Shown here piece by piece: positions 55,294-64,000 of a DNA stretch of 64,000 nt. The DNA comes from Bromus sterilis (Eukaryota > Streptophyta > Magnoliopsida > Poales > Poaceae), in contig OX465597.1 in assembly GCA_950022295.1 (NCBI GenBank), positions 58,825,016-58,889,015 on the forward strand, read 5' to 3'. The translations under genes were made by a program, and so were the position numbers. Under the pieces are notes generated by a model that did no database searches, was not told the DNA's origin, and saw only the letters and a list, made by a program, of their open reading frames with translations. Numbering within the stretch: position 1 is the first letter of the stretch; every line of letters begins with the position of its first letter.

Positions 55294-57469
55294 CTAGGGC
55301 TTGTCTTCTGGGTTGTCTCGACGTTGTGGTCTGTTATCATCACGGTGCCTGCCGTTCTGGTCATCTGAGAAACCGGCGGTGACCATGTCAGGTCCTCTGT
55401 CGTTGTAGAAGTTCCGTCTGGGTCGCTTCCTTCTTCTGTTGTCTCCTCTATCTCCGTTGTAGTCGTAGTCGTACTCCGATCGTGCAGTGTGGGTTTCTGT
55501 TTCATTACGAACGGAGTATTCTCCGTCCGCCCAGCTGTTGGCTAGTTCTAACAGCCGTGCGAGTGTTCGGACTTTCATTTGTCCGAGCTGCTCCTTAAAT
55601 TCAACGCGCTGAAGACCTCGCCTGAATGCGTCGATCGCACTTTCGTCCGAGATGTCTTCCGCTGAGTTCTTGTGTATCGTCCATCGCTGGATGTATGCTC
55701 GCACGGCCTCCCTCGTTCCTTGTTTGCATGCACGCAGCTCTCAAGTGAGGCTGGTCGCTTGTATGTGGATTTTAAGTTTTCTATGAAGGCTCCTCGGAAC
55801 TGGCTCCAGGAGCTGATGGATCCGCGCCGAAGATTTTTCAGCCAATGTCGAGCGGAGCTCTCGAGCATGAGCTGCATGTACTGCATTGCCGTGACGTTGG
55901 TTCCTTTTTGGAATTTGACCGCTGTTAGGTAGTCCTCGAGCCATGCCTCCGGCTCCTCGAGTCCGTTGTACTTTAGTGTCGTGGAGTTCAGTTTGAACCC
56001 GTTGGGCATACGCGTCTCACGTATGGCACGTGTGAAGCAGAGTGCTCCACATGGCTCATTTCCTCGTCGGAAGCCTCTTCCTCCGAGTATTCCTCGAGTG
56101 CTGCGCGTCTTCGCCTGCTGCGGTTGACTCTGTTCTGCGTGACGTCGTCTCGCGCATCTCGCCGAGTGCTGCGGCGCCTGCCGTTTTCGTCGCTGTCGCG
56201 TTTCTTGTGCTTGTCGGAGCGCCTGCGTCTGTCGTTGTTACTGTCGTCGTCGTCATCGTCGTCTGGTGAACTGGGGTCCCTGTCCGGTGTCTGCTCGCGA
56301 GTCTGCCGCTTTGCGCTGGATTTCTTAGGTACCGAGGCGTCGATAGCTTCCTTCATTATCTGCAGAGCTATGGAAGTGTAGCGATCCGTTTTGCCCTTTT
56401 TGCTTTTCTGGGCACGGGACAGGTAGTCTTGGGCACTTATGAGTGCTTCTGCCGGAGTGAGAGGCTCCTCTTCGTCGTCGTCCTCCTCTGACCTGAAGTC
56501 GTCTTCCAGTTTCCACACTACTCTCGCCCTTTCTGTCTTCCGCAGGTTGTTGAGTTTCGATCTATTGCAGATGGGGGAGTCGTGGCCTGGCGAGTCACTT
56601 ATGGGAGATTGTCTGCGACTGCTTTTCCTTCCGGGTTCCTCTTTTGCTTGTTTCTCCATAGCTAGGCGCCACTGTCTCGTCTGCTTGGTTAGCTCTCCCG
56701 CTAGCTTGTTGTATGCCCTTAGCTCGTCTCTTGAGGCATCTGATGGTAGCAACCCGCCGCGGGCGACTTCTTCCTTTACCATTGCCATCGATTCTTTAGA
56801 CAAGTATATTTTTTCTTTGGGTGGTTCGCCCGCCGCTGCAACCGGGGTTTGCTGCCAGCTGCGTGATGGCTGGCTGCCTTGCCCAGGTGCTTTCTTTTTG
56901 TTGCTTAGCGGCTGACTGCTTTTCTGATCGCTGGGCCCTTGCTCCACCGGGACTTTCTTTGGTATTGTCCCCGGTTCTCCTAGCTGTACGACCATCCGAC
57001 TGTTGTTGCCGGGACCTACCGCCCTGTTGTTGGTTGGTGTATATTGACGAGTGCTCGGGTCGTCGATTCGTCCGTTGTTACCTGAAGTTGATGCGCCAAC
57101 TTCTACCATGAACACCTGTGATGGTGTCCTTGCTGTCTCCTTGCTGATACGTGCGATCGTGCTTCTCCATGCTGGGACTTTACTCGAGTGGTCGTGAGTA
57201 GTGTGGAGCCGTGAGTCGGGTGGGTAGCTACAACCGCCAGATAGGTTGGCCGTGCTGGCGGCGTCCGCTACGGTCGTTGCTGCAGGTGTTCCCGTGGGCG
57301 CACGGGTGCCGTCGATGAGACGAAGGGTACCCCAATGGTTGATGTAGATCTGATACGCTCTGAAGATCAGATTGATGCCGGAGTGTAGATTGGCGAAGGC
57401 TGGCTTGAGGGCCGGGAGGTGGGCCGTGAATCCGAGGGACTCGAACAGGTTGGGTCTTGCCGGAGCCAT
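55294..57469 (-). pseudogene. gag: T2 gag (three frames)
   Basis: Best start is ATG at 57467-57469, MAPARPNLFESLGFTAHL. The first frame (to about 56000) is a long Ser/Gln/Arg-rich N-terminus with an acidic and basic C-terminal stretch (SSPDDDDDDDSNNDRRRR). The second frame, 56009-55700, holds the retrotrans_gag core: TLKYNGLEEPEAWLEDYLTA, then SARHWLKNL, then FRGAFIENLKSTYKRP. The third frame, from 55704, holds DAFRRGLQRVEFKEQLGQ, then an RG/RD-rich tail. The residual frame breaks may be mutations; the element is probably dead. Confidence 0.8.
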
Positions 57470-57529
57470 CGAGTTGATGAGTGCTGATGATGATGAGGCC
57501 GCCGAGATCGCGTTCCCAACCTGCGCGGT

Positions 57530-57547
57530 TCCCACAGACGGTGCCAA
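57530..57547 (-). other. Primer-binding site of T2
   Basis: Minus strand TGGCACCGTCTGTGGGAA, 2 nt inside the 5' LTR end. Many Tat elements have TGGCGCCGTCTGTGGGA here; the tRNA is not assigned. Confidence 0.8.
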
Positions 57548-57549
57548 TT

Positions 57550-59681
57550 GACGGGTATCAGCCCCGGCAAATCCCATGGCCAGGGACCCTGGGTTAGTCA
57601 TGAGAGGCACAGGTTGGATGATAGTGATGGGTTCGTTGCATAGAAAACAAATTTGTTTCCTACGATTGCAACTGCCAAGATCACATCTAGGAGATAACTT
57701 GTAACCGTTTGAGTAGGACTCACCCTCGAAGACCAAAAAGCTTTAACGAGAACGATTCTCGTGGGTGATGTAGTCGATCACTTGCCGACCTCAAGGTCGT
57801 GATGAAGATGGGCGCCACAAACGGGCAGCGCCTCCGTAATCGGTCACACGTACGGATCAGCGACGACCTCCGCCCCTTGCTCCAGTTGGGCAGAGGAAGT
57901 AGTGGATCCTCGGGAACTCCAGCAGCACTACAACATAGTGGTGGTGGTGGTAGAGAAGATCTTGAGCAGGGCTTCGCCTAAGCACCGTACTCGTGAAACT
58001 GGATCAGCTAGCAAGGGGAGGAAGATGCCAACCAAAGGGCATACGAGAGATGGAGGAATGAGTGACTAGAGGGGTCTCCACCTCCTCCTTTTATAGGAGA
58101 GGGGGGAAGCACCCAAGGCTCCCCAAGAGGTGCCCCCACCTCTCCCCTCTTGATTGCTAGTGGAGTCTCCACTCACACATAATCAAGTGGCACTTTCTCC
58201 CATTTAACCTCCACTCAAAAACCAAAGGTCTTCCAATTAAAACTCCTTTTAATTCACTTGTTTAATGTCACTCAAATTAATGAACACTTCATTTAATGAG
58301 TACTTCATTGATGAACACTTCATTCAATGAACACATTAACAATTATCCCCTTGCACTATTTCGATATTCCGAAACTATTCCGGCAGTTTTATCGAAACAG
58401 TCCCTGTGCTGTCCTGTGCTGTCCAGTATTTTCTCCTACGTTCCGTATCCACTTAAAACACGTCGACGAATCCTTAAGTGTGTCACCCTACGGTTCGTGA
58501 ATAAAATGGACATGACTGAGACTCTTCTCCGATCAATAATCATCAGCGGGATCTGGAGATCCATGATGACTCCCACTTACTCAACGATGAACTAGTGATC
58601 GTGTGAACCATTACTCCGTAACCAATTCCTTTTGTCTCGCGATATTTTACTTGTCCGAGATCCGATCATTTGGTATCATCCATACCTAGTTCGATCTCGT
58701 TACCGACAAGTACTCTTTACTCGTTCCGTGATATAACATCCTCGTGAGCCAGTCACGTGCTTGCAAGCGATGTCAATGTGATATCACCGAGAGGGCCCAG
58801 AGTATATCTCTCCATCATCTGGATGGACAAATCCCACTCTTGATCCATGAGCCTCAACTAACACTTTCCAAGTACCCAACGACACCTTTATAATCACCCT
58901 GTTACGGTGTGACGTTTGATGGAATCAAAGTACTCTTCCGGTGTCAGTGATTGACGTGATCTCATGGTCTAAGGATTAGAGTTACTTCGTGAAAGTTTGA
59001 TACAGCAATAGAAACTTGATGACATGATCGTATTGCTATAACTACTGTGGGTGTATGTTCATCACATCATTCTCCAATGACATGACCTTGTTATTAACAA
59101 CATCCAATGTTCATGATCAGGAAACCTTGATCATCCGTTAATCAACAAGCTAGTATAAAGAGAGGCATTACTAGGAACCTTTTCTCTGTTTATTAAACAC
59201 ACATGTATTAACGTTTCCGGTTAACACAATTAAAGCATGAAAATAAAAATTTATCATAAACATGGAATAAGATAATAACCACTTTATTATTGCCTCTCGG
59301 GCATATTCCCTTCAGATAGCTCGTCGGCAAACAGGAAGGCTTGCTCCTGCTCGATATTATTGATTGGTGAGATGCGATTACCCTGGAGGCCAAGGCTGGA
59401 GCGCTCAAGGCTAGGGTTACAGGTGAGATTTGATGTCTTTGGTGTCGCCCCTCCTAGCCCTTATATACCGGGCTAGGTCTTGGGGAGTTCATCTACGTGT
59501 ACAGGTAAACTTTCCTAACCCTAGCTTGCTCCGTACGGCAGGTCTTCGCACCGTCCTTATGAGTCGAGGACTCCTACGTCGGTGCCAACTAGTGGGCCGA
59601 GGCCGTATCTTCATGGGCCTTCTGCCTTCATGGACACACGGTAGGCTCATCCGTAGGAGTCGTGGGGTCACCCCCTCGTCA
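57550..59681 (-). repeat. 5' LTR of T2 (split by solo LTR S1)
   Basis: Parts 57550-57623 and 59320-59681 join to about 436 bp, matching 44165-44601. Minus-strand TATA at 59461-59468. The insertion target copy GATAG is at 57619-57623 and 59315-59319. Confidence 0.93.
57624..59314 (-). mobile_element. S1: solo LTR of a Copia element (Angela/BARE-like), 1691 bp
   Basis: Ends TGATGGGTTCG...ATATTCCCTTCA with TSD GATAG. Read on the minus strand it begins TGAAGGGAATATGCCC and GAGAGGCAATAATAAAG, the typical start of BARE/Angela-type LTRs (from memory). No internal domain remains, so it arose by LTR-LTR recombination. Located in the T2 5' LTR, between the LTR end and its TATA. Confidence 0.9.
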
Positions 59682-59797
59682 GGGTATAAGTACTCGCCTT
59701 ACTGAGTTTCGGAGTCGCCGTCATGTCCCTCGCCGGGTGCCAGGGTGGCGGTGGGTGTTCGAGTGGTGGGCAAAGCTGCTGCGACACATTGCGGCTC
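59682..59797 (-). mobile_element. T1 fragment between T2 and F3 (gag part)
   Basis: 116 bp that continues T1 on the far side of T2. Joined at the T2 target site, the minus strand reads without a stop into the T1 gag end. It carries no motif by itself, so the call rests on nesting logic. Confidence 0.55.
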
Positions 59798-61470
59798 TGA
59801 TGGTACGAATTAACGCCCCCTCGTTGGTTACCCAAAGTGGAAGGTTGAGATGTAGACAGCGGAAATTTCCCTTAGCGAAGATGCTAAGGTTGAGTATCGA
59901 ACCAGTAGGACTCCAACAGATACAAGTAGGTGCCAAGGAAACAATGGCACCGTTTTAGACAAAAGTTGCTTCCTTGACCTGGGCCTGCACACACAGCAAA
60001 TAACTTTGCTTCCCAACGAGTATAGAGGAGTTGTCAATTCCTTTGGCCTTGTTGTTTACAAAGTATAAAATGCACGGGATAATAATAATAATAGTGATAG
60101 CAACGGAAAAGTAAATACTGAAAGTAAATTGATAGTGCAAACAGTATTGGAAATATGGACCGGGGTCCTATGATGTTCACTAGTGATGTCTCTCTCCCAA
60201 AAGACGATAAAATAGCCATGCGAGGTAAACAAATTATAGTTGGGCAATTGACAGGATTATGTGCGCAAACCAATGCTAATTATGCTATGAAGAAAGGAAG
60301 AGGCTCAAAAGCATGGGCGGTACGCCAAGACAAGTAGACCGAAATCCATCTGCATCTACCTACTAATCATCCACCTTGATATATCTATCAAGAACATCTC
60401 GCTGGTATCAAGTTGAGAATCCCATCCAAAGTGTAAACTCAAAGCAACAGACAACTGCATTAAAGAACTTTGTGTAAAGTAAACAATCCTTGCACCCGCA
60501 AGTACAATCACCGTTGTTTTCCCCCTTGTGACAACAACACATCCCCTAGACTCATGTTTCTGTCACTCAAGCTAGTCATCGGGGGGCATGAACCCACAAT
60601 CATGCATAACGCTCCCTCTTGGAGTCACTACCTACTACTTGGCCAAAGCAATAAAACACAATGGAGAACATGCAAGAATTACTTAAGAACATAAATATAA
60701 AAGAGGAGAATCAAATAAATTACTCAAACACAATCTGAACATAATCTCATAATCCATCGGATCCCAACAAACTCAGCATAGCAACAAGATAAATATTACA
60801 TATGTGCCTCGATCATGTAGGGCAGCTCACGAGGTCTAATCCATGAAGAACAAAGAGGGTAGGAGAACATCACATAGCTACTGATCATAGACCCATGGTC
60901 CAAGGTGGACTACTCACGGTTCATCCGGGAAGCATCCATGGTGGTGGAGAAGCTCCCGGAGGGGGTTCCTCCCTCCGGCAGGGTGCCGGGAAGAGGTCTT
61001 CTGGTGCTCCCGATCTTGGAAGCGCGGCGGCAGCGGAACAGAGAAGAGATCGCGAAAAAGGGTTCCCTTCTCAGGGTTTTTGCGTCACAGGGAATAAATA
61101 GGCGAAGGGGGGCAGCCAAGGGGGCCACCAGGGGTCCAGACGGCCCCCTGGAGCGGCCCCACCCTAGGGCGCGCCGAGAGGGCGCTTGGCGCCCTGGTGG
61201 GTCCCCTCTGGCTCCCCCTCGGTGATTCCCAAAGCTTCTTCTACGCTGATTTTTTATTGGATTTTTCCCAAATTTTTGGAGCACTTTTAATATGGGGGAA
61301 ACCTGAAATAGAAAAACAGCAGAAAATAGGAACTGGCACTGGGGTGCACTGAGTTAATAGGTTAGTCCAAATATGATCAAAAGTGTATGGAAGTTCATCA
61401 ATATCATAGCAATATCACACAAAAGAGGCATGGAGCAAGCAGAAATTATAGATAAGTTTTGGGCGTATCA
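59798..61470 (-). repeat. 3' LTR of F3
   Basis: 1673 bp, plus-strand ends TGATGGTACG...GGGCGTATCA, the inverse of the F2 LTR. Donor GTGAGT in inverse at 60912-60917 and acceptor GTGTGCAG in inverse ending at 59985. A TATA-like CTATTTATTC lies in inverse near 61085-61095. Confidence 0.93.
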
Positions 61471-64000
61471 ACATCCCCAAGCTTAATTCCTGCTCGTCCT
61501 CGAGTAGGTAAATGATAAAAGCATAATTTCTGTGGTGACATGCTAACAACCATAAAAGAACTTTTAAGTAAAGCAATCAAGGTATGTAATTCAATTTAAG
61601 TCATAACATGCAAGAGTCTATATTTAGTATTGAAACAAGCAACATCAGAACATAAAGGTGCAAGAGCTCTCGCTGTTCGTAACTCGAATGTCTCCAAATG
61701 GTGTTTGCGTGCAAGAAAGGGGATAGGGATATACGAGAAAAAATTATATTTGTGTTGAGAACTCAATCTACTAAAGTTTCACACTTGGTCTTCTTTGGAA
61801 TCTTATCTTGACTCATCCCCAGACCACTAGCCAGGTACAAGTCAAAATGATCCACTCCTTTTCGACATTTTGAGCACTCATGCAATGGATGAGCGTAAGC
61901 AAGAAAGTTGACGCTTAGGATGGAAAAGAGAGAGTATGGTGGAGGAGGAAGACAAAAAGGTGTGAAAGGCTCACATCAATGAGGACAATCATAGGCGAGA
62001 GAAAGCCAAATTATAGATATGATGTGAGGAGTAGTGATTGCCATGCAACGGATGCACATATGAGCTAAGGTAAGCTCTCCAATGGAACTAGTGGGGGTGC
62101 ATCCAACTTGCTTGCTCAAGAAGATCTAGAGCTCATTTGAGGAGGCTCATCATTGGAATATACAAGCCAAGTTCTATAGTGTGAAGCTCCCCACATAGCT
62201 ATATGCATAAATGATAATCTCTATGGAGTACAAGATATAAGAGGGAGTACGAGTGTGGATCTCTCAAAAGGAATAGCAGTGTGCCCCCTTCTCTCTTTTT
62301 ATTTATTTTTCTCTTTTTTCTATTTTTGTATTTTTTTGGTGGCCTCAATGGCTCTTTCTATTTCTCTCATTTGTCCTCTTTGGGATCTTTTCCCCACTTT
62401 AGGGGAAACACTCTATATATTACAAAAAGTATAGAAGATCTTTCACACTTTACAAAGTACTCAAATCATAAAGAAGATGTAACTATCATGATGTATGCAA
62501 ATGTATGCTTCTGCCAGTGTAGAAGGATATGCAATGATACTATCGCGTCATGTAGGAATGATTAGGGCAAGGCCCAACTAGCATGTGGCTCATCGATCAA
62601 GCAAGTAGCATATATGACATGAAGATCAAGTCATGAGAAGATGGATGTTGCATGGCAATGTATCTCGGAAAGGCTATGGAAATGCCTTGATAGGTAGGTA
62701 TGGTGGCTATTTTGAGGAAGTATATAAGGAGGTTTATGTTGACAGAGTGTATCATGCCAAGGGTTTGGATGTACCGGCGAAGGTGGACGCCAACTCTCGG
62801 AGTGAGAAGAAAGAAATGCACGACACATGAGAGGCTAGAAAAATATGGGAAGGTGGAAGTGTCAACTTTCGAATACTCACATTAGTCCGAAGAACTCATG
62901 CACTTATTATCGGTAACTCTCAATCTAATAAGGAGGTTTCACAAAGAGACAAGTACCCCGAGGAGGAGTGTATGGGGGTTTGGTTATCCTTGCACATCGA
63001 CTCATGGTACGTGAGTGTACTCTAATATTCGACCCCTCAGAAGAGTAGTGATCCATCTAGTAGCTAAAGTTCTCAAATAATTTTGTAAGTTTTGGAAATA
63101 AACACGGATTGCCCAAAATACGACATCTATCACTAATAGGCTAGAGCTCTTGACACCAAAAGTCCAAACATTACTCAAAACAATATCTCAAAACTATTTC
63201 AAGTTACTACTACAAAAGGATAGCAACCTCAATTACCTACTCCAAGTCAAGACACAAAACTCAGTGCAACAGGCAAACTCTCTAAACAAGATAAACATGA
63301 AAACTCAAGAGAGTTCCAGCAACAAACTAAAAAAAAACTCTTTAAAAATATAAGCATGAAAACTAAGAGCTAAACATGATAGTAGCTATGAAAAAGATAA
63401 AGAACAAACACAGCAAAGATAAGCATGAAAAATCCTATGTTGTCTTCTAGATTTTGGAAGTGGAGCGTGTTTCTCTCCCACACAAAGAAAACTGGGTTCT
63501 AACTTGTCATGAACAGCAAGCAAAGCAAAAGAAAACTAATAATAAAACCTAGGAGCGAGACGCTCCAAGCATAGCACATAATGCATGAAGTGATAAAAAT
63601 ATAGTGAAACGAGAGACGAACTGATAATTGTCGATGGAGAAGGGGATGCACGGGGGCATCCCCAAGCTTATATGCTTGAGTATCCTTGAATATTTCTTGG
63701 GGATGCATGGGGGCATCCCCAAGCTTGAGCTCTTGACACTCCTGAATCTTCTTTCATCATCTTCCCTCGCACACTTGAAAACTCCCTTCATACATAACTT
63801 ATCATAATCAGATTAGCGAGGTTAGAACCCATAATAAAATAATTTTTCTCTACTGGAAATAAAGATATTCTTGAAGGGCTACTGTTTCTCAAGAATTCCA
63901 AAAAGTTTTTGCAAAGAAAAAGCAATCTTAAGGTTTGCAAAATGAAGAAAAGACAAAACATGACAGAATCTGTGAAAAACAGACCAGCAGGTAGTAAATA
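61471..64000 (-). other. F3 internal 3' region, noncoding
   Basis: Opens with the PPT in inverse (ACATCCCCAAGCTTA, 61471-61485). 61490-62925 matches the F2 remnant. Beyond it is A-rich with no ORF. At 63640-63725 the block GGGGATGCA(C/T)GGGGGCATCC occurs twice, each followed by CCAAGCTT, making PPT-like palindromes. Confidence 0.8.

Larger units (their letters stand above)
44165..59681 (-). mobile_element. T2: Tat-lineage Gypsy element lacking RT, RNase H and integrase
   Basis: Short LTRs (about 437 bp) at 44165-44601 and 57550-59681 (split by S1). Flanks read GGGTC (44160-44164) and GGGTA (59682-59686), a duplication with one mismatch. Minus-strand order: 5' LTR, PBS, gag, protease, then directly a 67-bp tandem array, and on the opposite strand an eight-exon gene, then the 3' LTR. 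The roughly 3 kb of RT to INT seen in T1 is absent. LTRs differ at about 20 of 437 positions by eye, older than C1 and C2. Inserted in gag of T1. Confidence 0.9.
5296..59797 (-). mobile_element. T1: Tat-lineage Gypsy element (fragments 5296-8540, 39480-44164, 59682-59797)
   Basis: Minus-strand Gypsy element, reading from high to low coordinates as gag C-terminus, protease, RT, RNase H, archaeal-type RNase H, integrase, a 67-bp tandem array, an antisense gene and the 3' LTR. The second RNase H and an antisense gene before the 3' LTR are hallmarks of the Tat lineage. It inserted into the SIRE integrase region; AGGAT at 5291-5295 is the expected near-side target copy. It is itself split by F2 inside the array and by T2 and F3 inside gag. 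The 5' LTR lies beyond the window. Several stops and frameshifts mark it as inactive. Confidence 0.82.
59798..64000 (-). mobile_element. F3: second copy of the F2 family, continues beyond the window
   Basis: Minus-strand element. Its 3' LTR is 59798-61470 and its internal region runs on to the window end. The other LTR and TSD are not visible. It shows about 1.1 kb more internal sequence than the deleted F2 copy, still without coding capacity. Confidence 0.92.

Noticed and set aside
56056..56269. Plus-strand frames rich in Val and Thr opposite T2 gag
   Set aside because: Shadows of the Asp/Arg-rich repeats of gag on the minus strand.

Overview
This window is a gene-poor, repeat-saturated stretch of a grass nuclear genome, most likely Triticeae (wheat, Aegilops, barley or rye). 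The evidence is stacked kilobase-scale LTR retrotransposons in Copia SIRE-like, Copia Angela/BARE-like, Gypsy Athila-like and Gypsy Tat-like styles, plus a Stowaway MITE. I found no convincing free-standing host gene, tRNA, rRNA or CRISPR array. Almost every base belongs to a retroelement. Most insertions can be delimited exactly from TG...CA ends and 5-bp target-site duplications (TSDs). Family names are used only as lineage labels, since no database was searched.

Nesting order, oldest first. Layer 0: a SIRE-like Copia element (1-5295, + strand), interrupted by a 259-bp Stowaway MITE at 4316-4574. Layer 1: T1, a Tat-like Gypsy element on the minus strand, inserted in the SIRE integrase region at 5296. 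Its pieces are 5296-8540, 39480-44164 and 59682-59797, and its 5' end lies beyond the window. Layer 2, inside T1: F2 (8541-39479, +, TSD AGTGC), T2 (44165-59681, -, a second Tat-like element) and F3 (59798 to the window end, -, same family as F2). Layer 3: F1 (8577-34683, +, Athila-like, TSD CTTGC) inside the 5' LTR of F2. Two solo LTRs sit in T2: L1 (45682-49578, TSD GTACG) and S1 (57624-59314, TSD GATAG). Layer 4, inside F1: C1 (8767-17223, +, TSD AAAAT), an intact Copia element with a 1375-codon uninterrupted polyprotein, and C2 (18954-27262, -, TSD AGAAG), a gag-only relative of C1. LTR pairs of C1 and C2 differ by only about two dozen positions by eye, so they are the youngest insertions.

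The coding content is retroelement gag-pol, intact in C1 and broken elsewhere, plus three unusual extra genes carried inside elements. (1) T2 carries an antisense gene at 49771-53391 that reads as an eight-exon model with mutually compatible intron phases, interrupted by only one frameshift and one stop. It has a Transposase_28-like ('putative gypsy type transposon') N-terminal region. (2) T1 carries at the equivalent place a different antisense gene (7121-7755) whose translation resembles a plant B3 DNA-binding domain. (3) F1 carries an ATHILA-type ORF (30264-31474) preceded by its own leader and a candidate 5'-UTR intron.

Other structural themes: 67-bp tandem arrays with a hairpin core in both Tat elements, at the same distance class from the antisense genes; a putative U5 intron in the LTRs of the F1 and F2/F3 families; and shared leader hairpins in C1 and C2 that suggest an autonomous/non-autonomous pair.
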